A DNA stretch of 64,000 nt from Idiomarina loihiensis (GTDB taxonomy: Bacteria > Pseudomonadota > Gammaproteobacteria > Enterobacterales > Alteromonadaceae): assembly GCF_024584785.1 (NCBI RefSeq), contig NZ_CP074112.1, positions 2,836,278-2,900,277 of the forward strand, written 5' to 3'. Below the pieces are notes generated by a model. It saw nothing but the letters and a program-made list of their open reading frames with translations. It made no database searches and had not been told where the DNA came from. The translations under genes were made by a program, and so were the position numbers. Shown here piece after piece: positions 6,764-19,611 of this stretch (position 1 is its first letter; every line of letters starts with the position of its first letter).

Positions 6764-9064
6764 CTAGCGAGCTCCAGCGGGCAGGTGCTCTTGTAAAAAC
6801 TCAGCCATCATGGTGCGTAAATGCAAGGTGGTACCAGCACCTTCGTAGATACCATGCGAGCGATTTGGATAAGCAAAATAATCAAATTGTTTACCATGCT
6901 TAATCAGCTCATTAACGAGACGTTCGCTGCCTTGAAAATGCACGTTGTCATCGCCGGTACCATGTACTAATAAGAGTTTCCCTTGTAAATTAGCTGCATG
7001 AGTGAGGGCTGACGTTTCACGATAGCTGGCCGCAGCCTCGGGTAGGAGACCAGAGTAACGTTCCTGATAAATAGTGTCATACAAAGTTAAATCAGGCACT
7101 GGCGCTAACGCCATCCCCAGGTGGTAGGATTCTGGGTAGCGGAATAACGCATTCAAGGTTTGCGACCCACCACCACTGTGACCCCAGATAGCAACGCGGT
7201 CAGCATCAATAAAAGACCAACGTTCGAGCATCGCTTGTAAGGCATCGTGCTGATCGCGTACCGTGACTACTCCTAGTTGTTGATAAATCGAACGCCGCCA
7301 CTCATAGCCTCGCGGTGAACGAGTTCCACGGTTATCAATAGAAGCAACTAAGTAACCTTGCTGGGCTAAATAGTTGTGGAATAAAAAGCGTTCGCCACCC
7401 CAACTATTGCTTACGGTTTGGCCCCACGGCTCACCATAGACATAGAACAAAATTGGATATTTTTTGCTTGGATCAAAATCTGCCGGCTTGATTAAGAAGC
7501 CATCGAGCAGCAAGCCATCTTGGGCGGCAACTTGAAAGAATTCAAAATCGCCGCGTTGCAGTTGGTCGAAGTTTTGCTGAGCGCTCTGATTGTCTTTGAT
7601 AATACGCAGCGATTGGTGTTCAGGCAGCTTGATCATATCCACGACCGGCATGGTGTCGATATCTGAAAAAGTGTGCACCGCGTAGTTCGCATCCGCCGAA
7701 AGTTGATAGCTGTGAGTGCCAGGCTGAGCAGGTGTAAGGCGTTCAAGTTTACCGCTGCCGTCTAAGCTGGCGCGGAACAAATAGCGTTCTAATGGGGTGT
7801 CAGGAGACGCAATAAAGTAGACCCAGCCACTAGCGGGATTAATTTGCAGCACTTCAATAACATCCCACTGCCCGCGAGTGATGGTACGAAGTCTACCCGT
7901 GTCACGTTGTACGACGTAAAGGTGACGGAAACCACTACGCTCACTTAGCCACGTAAATGCAGAGCCTTCATCAATAAATTGCACATCGTCTACATACTCA
8001 GCCCAGCTTTCTGTAGTTTCATCCAGCAGCTTCTGGACGGCACCGCTGTTAGCATTGGCGAGAAAAACAGTATTAACTGCTTGTGACCGAGTTAACTGTT
8101 GAATTAATAACGAATCACTATTGCCAGCCCACTGCATGCGGACTAAATAATGTTGACGTGGATCACCTGGTACATTCATCCAAGTGGTGTTACCGCCGCT
8201 AGCAGGCATCACCCCAATACGCATGGAGGCATTGGTTTCACCCACCTTAGGGTAGGGGAATTGCTTCAGTGTGGGATACAAGCTATCAGTATTGTTGATC
8301 ATGGTAAATAAGGGAGTACCGGCGGTATCTAACTGCCAGTAGGCGATGGATTGACCATCCGGGCTCCAACGAAAACCATCACGTAAAAAGAATTCTTCTT
8401 CATTGACCCAATCAAAGGTACCGTTAACGATAGTATCATTGCCGTCTTTGGTTAAAGCCGTAATCCGCTTGCTAGCAAGATCTTCGACGTAAATATTATT
8501 CTTCATCACGTAGGCCACCCGCTTAGCTTGCGGGTCAAACTTAGCAAATTGCAGTGTTGATGGTTCAGCGTTACCTCCAAGCTGCTGTAACTGCTTGGTC
8601 TTTAAATCAAACACCCAATAATCGCCCAACGTATGAGTGCGCCATGAGCGTTTGGTGTTGGTGAAGATGAGCAGCTTTTGGCCATCTTCAGACCAGCTGT
8701 AATCAGCAATGCTAAGAGGTTCTGCGTCGGTACTAGGGCGCAAATCTGCAGCTGCAACAAGCAGGGTGCGTTGTTGGGTTTCAGGATGGTATCGAACTAA
8801 ATCTTGCCCCCCATCGGTGGCATTTTCAAGCACCGTGTAACCACTGCCGTCGGCTAACCAACGAGTAGGGCCGACGCCACGAGCTGCATAGTCAGAACTG
8901 TTATATAGCCGCTCAAACTGAATTTGCGCGCCAGCTTGGGTAGCAACAACCGGGGCTGGTTGAGTGCTATCGCTTGGTAAGGAGCTACAGCCGGCAGCAA
9001 TAAATATACTAGTTAATGCGATGACGCCGTGGCGTATCCAAGCACGAGAACTGCTATGTGTCAT
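6764..9064 (-). CDS. S9 family dipeptidyl-peptidase IV-like lipoprotein
   Basis: This 766-residue prolyl-specific serine peptidase is a predicted lipoprotein: a hydrophobic N-terminus ends in the lipobox IAAGC. An eight-bladed propeller region (~60-500; WVNEEEFFLRDGFRWSPDG resembles the substrate-anchoring Glu motif of DPP-IV) precedes the alpha/beta hydrolase domain. The triad can be read as Ser630 in GHSGGGS, Asp705 in HGTGDDNVHF and His737 in RSHG. The enzyme would strip X-Pro dipeptides in the periplasm, which fits a protein-scavenging marine bacterium with S46, M3 and S8 peptidases in the same window. Confidence 0.92.
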   Translation of the reverse strand: MTHSSSRAWIRHGVIALTSIFIAAGCSSLPSDSTQPAPVVATQAGAQIQFERLYNSSDYAARGVGPTRWLADGSGYTVLENATDGGQDLVRYHPETQQRTLLVAAADLRPSTDAEPLSIADYSWSEDGQKLLIFTNTKRSWRTHTLGDYWVFDLKTKQLQQLGGNAEPSTLQFAKFDPQAKRVAYVMKNNIYVEDLASKRITALTKDGNDTIVNGTFDWVNEEEFFLRDGFRWSPDGQSIAYWQLDTAGTPLFTMINNTDSLYPTLKQFPYPKVGETNASMRIGVMPASGGNTTWMNVPGDPRQHYLVRMQWAGNSDSLLIQQLTRSQAVNTVFLANANSGAVQKLLDETTESWAEYVDDVQFIDEGSAFTWLSERSGFRHLYVVQRDTGRLRTITRGQWDVIEVLQINPASGWVYFIASPDTPLERYLFRASLDGSGKLERLTPAQPGTHSYQLSADANYAVHTFSDIDTMPVVDMIKLPEHQSLRIIKDNQSAQQNFDQLQRGDFEFFQVAAQDGLLLDGFLIKPADFDPSKKYPILFYVYGEPWGQTVSNSWGGERFLFHNYLAQQGYLVASIDNRGTRSPRGYEWRRSIYQQLGVVTVRDQHDALQAMLERWSFIDADRVAIWGHSGGGSQTLNALFRYPESYHLGMALAPVPDLTLYDTIYQERYSGLLPEAAASYRETSALTHAANLQGKLLLVHGTGDDNVHFQGSERLVNELIKHGKQFDYFAYPNRSHGIYEGAGTTLHLRTMMAEFLQEHLPAGAR

Positions 9065-9178
9065 ACGGACTTCCTGTTATTGTTAGGCCTTGTTAAATGC
9101 GCCAATCATCCCTACATAAGGATGATGAAACATCAACGACGCGAATTATTTATACAGCATTATTCAAGAGGATGCGCT

Positions 9179-11257
9179 ATGAGTCAAAACCCTTTGCTCA
9201 GTGATTACCATTTACCGCCTTTTAGCAGCATTAAAGCGGAGCACATTGTACCGGCTATCACTCAGCGTATTGCAGACTGCAAGGCAACTATTGAGGCTGT
9301 ATTAGGGCAACCTGAACGCACTTGGGAGGCTTTAGTAGCGCCACTTGAAGAAGTGGATGACAAGCTTGAGCGTAGTTGGGCACCGGTTTCTCATTTGAAT
9401 GCCGTGGTAAGCTCAGCCGAGTTGCGCAGTGCCCATGATCAATGTTTACCGCTGCTCTCTGAATATGGCACCTATGTCGGCCAACACGAAGGCCTGTATC
9501 AAGCCTTTAAAACCCTAGCAGATAGCGCTAGTTTTACTGAGCTTAGCCAAGCCCAACGTAAAGTTATTACCGATACCTTACGTGATTTTGAGTTGTCGGG
9601 GGTGGCGTTAACGGGAGTAGCGAAACAACGCTATGCTGACATTCAAGCAAGGCTGTCAGAGTTATCCTCACAGTTTAGCAATAACTTACTAGATGCGACC
9701 GATAATTGGCACTTTTTAGTGACGCCAGAACAGCAACAGCAAGCCGATTGGTTAGCCGGGCTACCTGAAAGTGCGGTCGCTGCTGCTGCGGCGGCTGCGG
9801 CCGAGCACAATCAACAAGGCTGGCGCTTTGGTCTTGATATCCCCAGCTACCTGCCAGTGATGACGTATGCTGATTATGAACCGCTTCGACAAACCATGTA
9901 CGAAGCCTTCACTACGCGGGCGTCGGAGCAAGGGCCACAAGCTGGTCAGTATGATAACTCCGAACTGATGGATGAAATTTTGGCATTGCGGCATGAGTTG
10001 GCACAATTGCTTGGTTTTGCGAATTATGCTGAATTATCTCTTGCCACCAAAATGGCGGATAGCCCTGCTCAAGTTGAAGGCTTTTTGCAAGACCTCGCAG
10101 AGAAGTCGCTGCCTCAAGCGAAACAAGAATATCAGCAGCTGGTCGAGTTTGCTGCGCAGCAAGGTAAAACTGACCTTGCTGCTTGGGATGTTCCTTATTA
10201 CAGCGAGAAGCTGAAACAGCAAGAATATGCTATCTCGGACGAAGAGCTACGGCCGTATTTTCCTGAGCAACAGGTTATCAATGGCTTATTCCGCGTGGTT
10301 GAAACTCTGTTTGGGTTAAAGATTGAGGCCAGCCAAGCTTTTGAAGGTTGGCATGAGCATGTACGCTATTACCAAATCAGTGACAATAATGGCGATCTGC
10401 GTGGTAGTTTCTTCCTTGATCTTTATGCGCGAAGCGGCAAACGCGGTGGCGCTTGGATGGCTGACTGTGCGGTACGCAGGATAACCACCCAGCAATCATT
10501 GCAACTACCGGTAGCCTTTTTAACCTGTAATTTTAATAAGCCCGTAGGTGACAAACCGGCCCTGTTTACCCATGACGAAGTGCTCACTCTGTTTCATGAA
10601 TTCGGCCATGGTTTACACCATATGCTAACCAAAATAGACGTTGCTGGGGTATCAGGAATCAATGGTGTCGCTTGGGATGCGGTAGAGTTACCGTCGCAAT
10701 TTTTAGAAAATTGGTGTTGGGAGCCGGATGCCTTAGCGATGATCTCTGGTCATTACGAAACCGGTGAACCGCTACCAACTCAGTTACTTGACAACATGCT
10801 AGCTGCACGGAACTTTCAATCGGCCATGCAAATGGTACGACAACTGGAGTTTAGTCTGTTTGATTTGCGTATTCATCGCGATTTCGACCCGCAACAAAAA
10901 CAACAAATTCAAACGATTTTAGATCAAGTGCGCGAGCAAGTGGCAGTGCGTAAGCCGCCGGCAAGTAATCGTTTTCAGCATAGCTTTGGACATATTTTTG
11001 CTGGCGGTTATGCAGCTGGTTATTACAGCTACAAATGGGCTGAGGTCCTTTCGGCGGATGCTTTTGCGCGTTTTGAAGAAGACGGCATCTTTAATCGGCG
11101 CACGGGCCAAGACTTTTTGCGCAGCATCCTAGAACGGGGTGGCTCGCAGGATGCTATGGAGCTGTTCAAAGCATTTCGTGGGCGAGAACCACAAGTGGAT
11201 GCATTATTGCGTCACAGCGGCATTACCTCGTTTGAGCAGTTGGTAGCCGCCGAGTAG
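9179..11257 (+). CDS. prlC: Oligopeptidase A (M3 family)
   Basis: The 692-residue cytosolic zinc metallopeptidase degrades short peptides, including cleaved signal peptides. The metal site is HEFGHGLHH in the LFHEFGHGLHHML stretch, with the downstream Glu ligand region. Length is close to E. coli PrlC (680). The open frame reaches back to 9029, but the ATG at 9179 is preceded by an AGAGGA ribosome-binding site and starts the conserved MSQNPLLSDYHLPPF region. It is divergent from the S9 lipoprotein gene. Confidence 0.95.
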   Translation: MSQNPLLSDYHLPPFSSIKAEHIVPAITQRIADCKATIEAVLGQPERTWEALVAPLEEVDDKLERSWAPVSHLNAVVSSAELRSAHDQCLPLLSEYGTYVGQHEGLYQAFKTLADSASFTELSQAQRKVITDTLRDFELSGVALTGVAKQRYADIQARLSELSSQFSNNLLDATDNWHFLVTPEQQQQADWLAGLPESAVAAAAAAAAEHNQQGWRFGLDIPSYLPVMTYADYEPLRQTMYEAFTTRASEQGPQAGQYDNSELMDEILALRHELAQLLGFANYAELSLATKMADSPAQVEGFLQDLAEKSLPQAKQEYQQLVEFAAQQGKTDLAAWDVPYYSEKLKQQEYAISDEELRPYFPEQQVINGLFRVVETLFGLKIEASQAFEGWHEHVRYYQISDNNGDLRGSFFLDLYARSGKRGGAWMADCAVRRITTQQSLQLPVAFLTCNFNKPVGDKPALFTHDEVLTLFHEFGHGLHHMLTKIDVAGVSGINGVAWDAVELPSQFLENWCWEPDALAMISGHYETGEPLPTQLLDNMLAARNFQSAMQMVRQLEFSLFDLRIHRDFDPQQKQQIQTILDQVREQVAVRKPPASNRFQHSFGHIFAGGYAAGYYSYKWAEVLSADAFARFEEDGIFNRRTGQDFLRSILERGGSQDAMELFKAFRGREPQVDALLRHSGITSFEQLVAAE

Positions 11258-11267
11258 GGTAAAGCAC

Positions 11268-11298
11268 AAAAAAAGCCAGCTAAAAAGCTGGCTTTTTT
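11268..11298. terminator. Bidirectional terminator between prlC and the DUF2970 gene
   Basis: AAAAAAGCCAGC and GCTGGCTTTTTT pair around a 6-nt A-rich loop, giving T-runs on both strands between two convergent genes. The architecture is the same type as the two terminators hit by the IS, but this one is intact. Confidence 0.9.
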
Positions 11299-11315
11299 GC
11301 TAATAGCAGTTGCTA

Positions 11316-11534
11316 TCAACTCGCTAGAATCGTGTTAACAAGCAGCACTAAGCCTAATACGAACAACACCGCAAAGACCACGCCAATGCCAATAAACAAC
11401 AAGGGGTTGCCTTTGTTGAAATCGCGCTTGCGATTGGCTTCGGTTTGCACCCCAAACATGGCTGCTAGGACACTGACAATGACGGCCAATAAACCAGGTT
11501 TTTCAACATGAGTATTATCGACGCTAGGCAGCAT
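11316..11534 (-). CDS. DUF2970 small membrane protein
   Basis: The 72-residue protein has the DUF2970 pattern: a short conserved block GLLAVIVSVLAAMFGVQTEANRKRDF (about residues 14-39; this string spans the signature, with GVQ and RKRDF as key parts) followed by one transmembrane helix (~46-68). The function is unknown. It lies 19 bp downstream of the secreted hypothetical protein and probably shares its transcript. Confidence 0.8.
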   Translation of the reverse strand: MLPSVDNTHVEKPGLLAVIVSVLAAMFGVQTEANRKRDFNKGNPLLFIGIGVVFAVLFVLGLVLLVNTILAS

Positions 11535-11553
11535 AAGCAGGTCTACTTTTAGG

Positions 11554-11853
11554 CTATTGAAGTGGATTTTCGTAGTGGCGCTTAGACTTGTCTTTACTGT
11601 TGAAAAGTAGCTCGAACAAATCTAAAAAGTGAAACTGCGTCGAGCGGCTTTGCCCAGTAAACCACGCATGCCAAGAAACTTGCTTGGCTGGCGCAACACA
11701 AGCTTCTAGTGAACTGTGCTGTTCACTGACATCTAATAACTGCTCGCACTGTTGGGTGTAATTGCTAGCTGTCGTTTGCCATGCTGGTGCTAGAAAAGCG
11801 CCAGACAAAATCGTGCCAGTAATAACTGCAATTATTATTAATCGCAACTTCAT
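11554..11853 (-). CDS. Small exported hypothetical protein
   Basis: I do not recognise this 99-residue protein. It starts with a positively charged, hydrophobic stretch (MKLRLIIIAVITGTILSGAF) that fits a signal peptide or membrane anchor, and has two cysteines (in QCEQL and EACVA) that could form a disulfide. The C-terminus is charged. The start is well supported by GGAGG 7 bp before the ATG. It precedes the DUF2970 gene in a likely two-gene unit. Confidence 0.6.
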   Translation of the reverse strand: MKLRLIIIAVITGTILSGAFLAPAWQTTASNYTQQCEQLLDVSEQHSSLEACVAPAKQVSWHAWFTGQSRSTQFHFLDLFELLFNSKDKSKRHYENPLQ

Positions 11854-11993
11854 AACTGACCTCCATTTAAATAAGGGTTGATTCGGCTTTAGCTAAATTT
11901 ATCGATGAGGTGAATCACGTAAATTTGGTTAACAATTAGACTACTAAAATAGCAGGAATAAGGTTCATTCGCCACTCTTAAAAACGCATTTTT

Positions 11994-12023
11994 TTGACTG
12001 CTAAGCGCACTTAGCTCTGTTAC
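11994..12023 (+). promoter_or_regulatory. Candidate sigma-70 promoter of rpe-trpS-pabA
   Basis: TTGACT (11994-11999) and TGTTAC (12018-12023) are 18 bp apart and lie just upstream of rpe. The -35 is good and the -10 is weak. The rest of the 200-bp intergenic region holds nothing else I can name. Confidence 0.4.
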
Positions 12024-12055
12024 ACTTAGTGGATATTTCGCTAGCAGAGGTTTTT

Positions 12056-12724
12056 ATGGCTGACTATCTTATTGCTCCGTCTATTCTCTCAGCTGATTTT
12101 GCGCGGCTGGGTGAAGAGGTTGACGCAGTGTTGCAGGCGGGCGCTGATGTCGTTCATTTTGATGTGATGGACAACCATTTTGTGCCGAACTTAACCATCG
12201 GCCCAATGGTATGTAAAGCGCTACGAGACTACGGTATTAAAGCTCCTATTGATGTCCATTTAATGGTACAACCGGTAGACCGAATGATTGATGATTTTGC
12301 GGCCGCTGGCGCTTCCATCATCACCTTTCATCCTGAAGCCTCAACCCATATCGATCGCTCTTTGCAGCAGATAAAAGCGGCTGGCTGCCAGGCCGGCTTG
12401 GTATTTAATCCGGCCACGCCCCTGCACTATCTAGATTATGTGATGGATAAACTCGACGTTATTTTGTTAATGTCGGTGAACCCAGGATTTGGTGGGCAGT
12501 CGTTTATTCCGTCGACGCTAGCGAAACTAAAACAAGTTAGGCAGCGTATTGATGCCAGTGGACGCGACATTCGGCTAGAAATTGATGGCGGTGTCAAAGT
12601 CGATAATATTGCCGAAATTGCGGCGGCAGGCGCTGATATGTTTGTGGCGGGTTCGGCGATTTTCAATCAGCCTGATTATGCAGCTGTGATAGCAGCGATG
12701 CGCAATGAGTTAGCTAAAGTTTAA
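12056..12724 (+). CDS. rpe: Ribulose-phosphate 3-epimerase
   Basis: The 222-residue TIM-barrel enzyme interconverts ribulose-5-phosphate and xylulose-5-phosphate in the pentose phosphate pathway. Recognisable features are [16 protein letters not shown] at the start, metal-binding [21 protein letters not shown], and the phosphate-binding EIDGGV and VAGSAIF. I chose the ATG at 12056 (MADYLIAPS) over the upstream in-frame start at 12029 because it matches the family N-terminus. trpS follows after 27 bp; the E. coli order rpe-gph-trpS is kept except that gph is absent. Confidence 0.95.
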   Translation: MADYLIAPSILSADFARLGEEVDAVLQAGADVVHFDVMDNHFVPNLTIGPMVCKALRDYGIKAPIDVHLMVQPVDRMIDDFAAAGASIITFHPEASTHIDRSLQQIKAAGCQAGLVFNPATPLHYLDYVMDKLDVILLMSVNPGFGGQSFIPSTLAKLKQVRQRIDASGRDIRLEIDGGVKVDNIAEIAAAGADMFVAGSAIFNQPDYAAVIAAMRNELAKV

Positions 12725-12751
12725 TGAATTATTTAATGGAATCTTTTCAGC

Positions 12752-13756
12752 ATGAGTAAACCTATCGTATTAAGTGGCTGTCAGCCGTCAGGACAATTAT
12801 CTATTGGTAACTACATTGGTGCGTTACGCCAGTGGGTAAAAATGCAGGATACTCATGATTGTCGGTTTATGTTGGTGGATTTACATGCCATCACGGTACG
12901 CCAAGACCCAGCTCAGCTACGTTCAGCCACACTGGATGGGCTAGCACTTTATATGGCGTGTGGGTTAGATCCTCAAAAAAGTGTGATTTTTGTCCAGTCC
13001 CATGTACCAGAGCATGCGCAGCTAGCTTGGGTGCTCAATTGTTACACCCAAATGGGTGAATTGAATCGGATGACCCAGTTTAAAGATAAATCAGATCGTC
13101 ACGCCAATAATATTAATGCAGGTCTATACACTTACCCAGCATTGATGGCAGCAGATATTTTGTTATATCAAGCGAACGAAGTGCCGGTGGGTAATGATCA
13201 GAAGCAGCATTTAGAACTGGCTCGCGATGTGGCTACCCGATTTAATAATCTGTATGGCGATGTTTTTACCATTCCTGATCCTTTCATTCCAGAAGTGGGT
13301 GCACGGGTTATGAGCTTGCAAGATCCGAATAAAAAGATGTCAAAGTCAGACGACAACGAGAATAATTTTATTGGCTTGTTAGAAGACCCGAAAAAAATCG
13401 AGAAGAAATTAAAACGAGCTGTAACTGATTCAGATGAGCAGGCACGGATTTATTTTAATCCAGAAGAGAAGCCGGGCGTTTCAAACTTACTGTCGATCAT
13501 GTCGGCTGCTACGGGGCAACCTATCGCTGAGTTAGTACCTAGTTTTGAAGGTAAAATGTACGGACATCTGAAAAAAGAAACCGCAGAAGCTGTGGTTGCC
13601 ATGTTGGAGCCTATTCAGCAGCGTTATCATGAGTACCGTAATAACCTTGATTATTTGAATCAGGTGATGGCAGCGGGAGCTACTGCCGCGAGTGAACATG
13701 CGGCAGCAACTCTGCGTAAAGTCTATGATGTGATTGGTTTTGTGCCACGCCCTTAA
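12752..13756 (+). CDS. trpS: Tryptophanyl-tRNA synthetase
   Basis: A 334-residue class I aminoacyl-tRNA synthetase that charges tRNA-Trp. The HIGH-equivalent is in [18 protein letters not shown] near the N-terminus and the KMSKS loop is intact ([11 protein letters not shown], ~195). Length equals the E. coli enzyme (334). It sits between rpe and pabA in one likely operon. Confidence 0.97.
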   Translation: MSKPIVLSGCQPSGQLSIGNYIGALRQWVKMQDTHDCRFMLVDLHAITVRQDPAQLRSATLDGLALYMACGLDPQKSVIFVQSHVPEHAQLAWVLNCYTQMGELNRMTQFKDKSDRHANNINAGLYTYPALMAADILLYQANEVPVGNDQKQHLELARDVATRFNNLYGDVFTIPDPFIPEVGARVMSLQDPNKKMSKSDDNENNFIGLLEDPKKIEKKLKRAVTDSDEQARIYFNPEEKPGVSNLLSIMSAATGQPIAELVPSFEGKMYGHLKKETAEAVVAMLEPIQQRYHEYRNNLDYLNQVMAAGATAASEHAAATLRKVYDVIGFVPRP

Positions 13757-13785
13757 GTTCGAGACAAAAGTAGTGAGACGCGCTG

Positions 13786-14397
13786 GTGTTATTACTGATC
13801 GATAATTATGACTCCTTTACTCACAATGTCGCGCGCTACTTTTGGGAGCTAGGTGCGAACCTAAAAGTAGTGCGTAACGATCAGATAACCCTTGCTGAAA
13901 TCGCTGCGCTACCACTGACTGGTTTGGTGATTTCTCCAGGCCCTTGCACGCCAGATGATGCTGGGATTAGTCTTGCCGCTATTAGAGAATTTGCAGGACA
14001 TGTTCCGATTCTAGGCGTGTGTTTAGGGCATCAAGCCATCGCGCAGGTGTTTGGCGGGAAAGTCGTGCGTGCCGGCACCGTCATGCACGGTAAAACTTCG
14101 TTGTTGCAGCATCAACAGCAAGGGCTGTTTGCCGGTTTGCCTACTCCATTCAAGGTGGCTCGTTATCATTCCTTGCTGGTACAGCCAGACAGCCTGCCGC
14201 CAGAATTAGTGGTTGATGCTTGGGTTGAGACTGCTGCTGGCGAGATCGAAATCATGGCACTGCGACATCAGCAGCTTCCGGTCTGGGGCGTGCAATATCA
14301 TCCTGAGGCGATAGAAACTGAATTCGGGCATGAGCTATTTGCCGCCTTTTTACGCCATTGTCAGGCTCCCGATGAAACCCAGTTAGCAACGCCTTAA
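13786..14397 (+). CDS. pabA: Glutamine amidotransferase component of aminodeoxychorismate/anthranilate synthase
   Basis: The 203-residue class I glutamine amidotransferase supplies ammonia from glutamine to PabB or TrpE. The triad is visible: Cys in GVCLGHQAI, and His/Glu in [10 protein letters not shown]. It starts with GTG, giving [14 protein letters not shown], the standard family N-terminus. No trpE, pabB or trpD is adjacent, and the next gene is argD, as in E. coli where argD and pabA are neighbours, so I favour pabA over trpG. In many bacteria one protein serves both pathways. Confidence 0.88.
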   Translation: MLLLIDNYDSFTHNVARYFWELGANLKVVRNDQITLAEIAALPLTGLVISPGPCTPDDAGISLAAIREFAGHVPILGVCLGHQAIAQVFGGKVVRAGTVMHGKTSLLQHQQQGLFAGLPTPFKVARYHSLLVQPDSLPPELVVDAWVETAAGEIEIMALRHQQLPVWGVQYHPEAIETEFGHELFAAFLRHCQAPDETQLATP

Positions 14398-14431
14398 GAA
14401 CAACTTAATATGCAGCAAAAGGGCTAGCTGA

Positions 14432-14445
14432 TGCATAATTATGCA
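14432..14445. promoter_or_regulatory. ArgR-type operator candidate (ARG box)
   Basis: TGCATAATTATGCA is a perfect 14-bp palindrome. The ArgR half-site consensus TGAAT-N4-ATTCA is matched at 4 of 5 positions in each arm. It lies between pabA and argD, about 60 bp before the candidate -35. Isolated ATGCA half-sites flank it. This fits arginine control of argD-astA-astD. Confidence 0.5.
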
Positions 14446-14500
14446 GCGGCTCTGCAAGCTTAGCTAACCACCTCTCTAGCCCGCATTTTTTCTACGCTGT

Positions 14501-14523
14501 AAGCACGACAACGGTGCTTTTTT
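14501..14523 (+). terminator. Intrinsic terminator after pabA
   Basis: AAGCAC (14501-14506) pairs with GTGCTT (14514-14519) around a 7-nt loop and runs into T (14518-14523). Confidence 0.6.
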
Positions 14524-14533
14524 CTGCGATAAT
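14505..14533 (+). promoter_or_regulatory. Candidate promoter of argD-astA-astD
   Basis: ACGACA (14505-14510) and GATAAT (14528-14533) are separated by 17 bp. A GCACTT-AA-AAGTGC inverted repeat (14538-14551) follows around the expected transcript start and could be an operator or a leader hairpin. Confidence 0.45.
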
Positions 14534-14563
14534 AGCTGCACTTAAAAGTGCTTTAATCGATAA

Positions 14564-15793
<1,230 letters not shown>

Positions 15794-15811
15794 TCCTCAC
15801 GGAGACACTTT

Positions 15812-18306
<2,495 letters not shown>

Positions 18307-18342
18307 TTGCGATAAATGATCTCTCACAAGTAGGAGCAACCT

Positions 18343-18756
18343 ATGGCAGCAGCAATGCAAGCAGTAGTGAACTGGCGTGACGGTTTAGTGTTTGAGGCTA
18401 AATCAGGATCAGGCCACAGCCTGTTAATGGATGGCAATAAAGCTGAAGCTGCCAGCCCCATGGAATTAGTGTTAATGGCTGCTGGAGGTTGCTCTTCGGT
18501 TGATGTGGTATCGATTCTTGAAAAGGCTCGTCAGCAAGTCTCTGCAGTACGCTGCGAAGTGCAAGGCGAGCGGGCCGATGCAACGCCAGCCGTGTTTACT
18601 AAAGTGCATTTGCACTTTGTGGTAACCGGCACAGATATTGCGGATAAACATGTTGAGCGTGCGGTTGCTTTGTCGGCAGACAAGTACTGCTCGGTAGCGA
18701 AAATGCTAGAGGCCTCAGTGACCATTACCCACAGTTTTGCAATTGAGAATTCATAA
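18343..18756 (+). CDS. yhfA: OsmC-family protein, YhfA type
   Basis: The 137-residue OsmC/Ohr-fold protein has the two family cysteines, in AAGGCSSVDVV and ADKYCSVAKML, which form the thiol peroxidase centre in characterised members. The YhfA subgroup has no settled function. In E. coli yhfA lies near prkB, slyX, fkpA and argD, as here, which supports the symbol. It is 36 bp after astD and 3 bp before rlmJ. Confidence 0.85.
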   Translation: MAAAMQAVVNWRDGLVFEAKSGSGHSLLMDGNKAEAASPMELVLMAAGGCSSVDVVSILEKARQQVSAVRCEVQGERADATPAVFTKVHLHFVVTGTDIADKHVERAVALSADKYCSVAKMLEASVTITHSFAIENS

Positions 18757-18759
18757 CTG

Positions 18760-19611
18760 ATGAACTACCGTCATAGCTATCATGCTGGAAATTTTGCTGA
18801 TGTGGTCAAGCACAGCCTACAATGGTTAGTATTAGACTACTTAGGTCAAAAAGATAAGCCGTACTGGGTGTTGGATACTCACGCTGGTATTGGTATGTAT
18901 GACTTACAGGGCGAGCAAGCACAGAAAACTGGCGAAGCCACCGATGGCATAGCGCGGTTACTAGGCCGTGATGATATCCCTGCGGTATTACAATCCTATG
19001 TTGCTCAGGTGCAGCAACTTAACCCTACCGGTGAGTTGCGTTGGTATCCTGGTTCGCCATGGTTTTCAGCAGAGCAATTGCGCGCGCAAGACCAACTGGT
19101 GCTGTGTGAGTTGCATCCTCAAGATAGCTTGGCATTAGCTGCTAACGTTAAACAGGAATTTGCTACTGCCGGTAGTATCAAAGTCTTAACTGAAACCAAT
19201 GGTTATGCCGCGTTGAAAGGATTGCTACCGCCACCCATTAAGCGCGGGTTAGTGTTGATCGACCCACCGTTTGAGCAGCGCGATGAATTACAAACCTTAG
19301 TTGCCGCTTTGGATGCCGCCACCAAGCGCTGGGCTACTGGCGTTTACGCTGTGTGGTACCCGATCAAAGACCCGCTTAGTATTGGCGACTTTCATCAGCA
19401 GGTAGCACAACTCAAGCATGTGCAAAAAGCTTATGCCGTTGATATCTTAATTCGGGATGCGCAAGACCCGCAGACCTTAAATGGTTGCGGCATGCTATTT
19501 ATTAATCCGCCGTTTGGGCTGCTACAACAGGTGGATGAGGTGATGAACTACTTAACCCCGTTACTTGCTCAGGGGCGAGGCGCGCAGTGGCAGGGGGTAT
19601 GGCTTACTTAA
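18760..19611 (+). CDS. rlmJ: 23S rRNA (adenine2030-N6)-methyltransferase
   Basis: The 283-residue SAM-dependent enzyme methylates A2030 of 23S rRNA. It begins with the conserved MNYRHSYHAGNFADVVKH and carries the catalytic DPPFE motif (LVLIDPPFEQRDE, ~165). Length equals E. coli RlmJ (280). Its 3' end overlaps the 3' end of prkB by 8 bp, tail to tail. Confidence 0.93.
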   Translation: MNYRHSYHAGNFADVVKHSLQWLVLDYLGQKDKPYWVLDTHAGIGMYDLQGEQAQKTGEATDGIARLLGRDDIPAVLQSYVAQVQQLNPTGELRWYPGSPWFSAEQLRAQDQLVLCELHPQDSLALAANVKQEFATAGSIKVLTETNGYAALKGLLPPPIKRGLVLIDPPFEQRDELQTLVAALDAATKRWATGVYAVWYPIKDPLSIGDFHQQVAQLKHVQKAYAVDILIRDAQDPQTLNGCGMLFINPPFGLLQQVDEVMNYLTPLLAQGRGAQWQGVWLT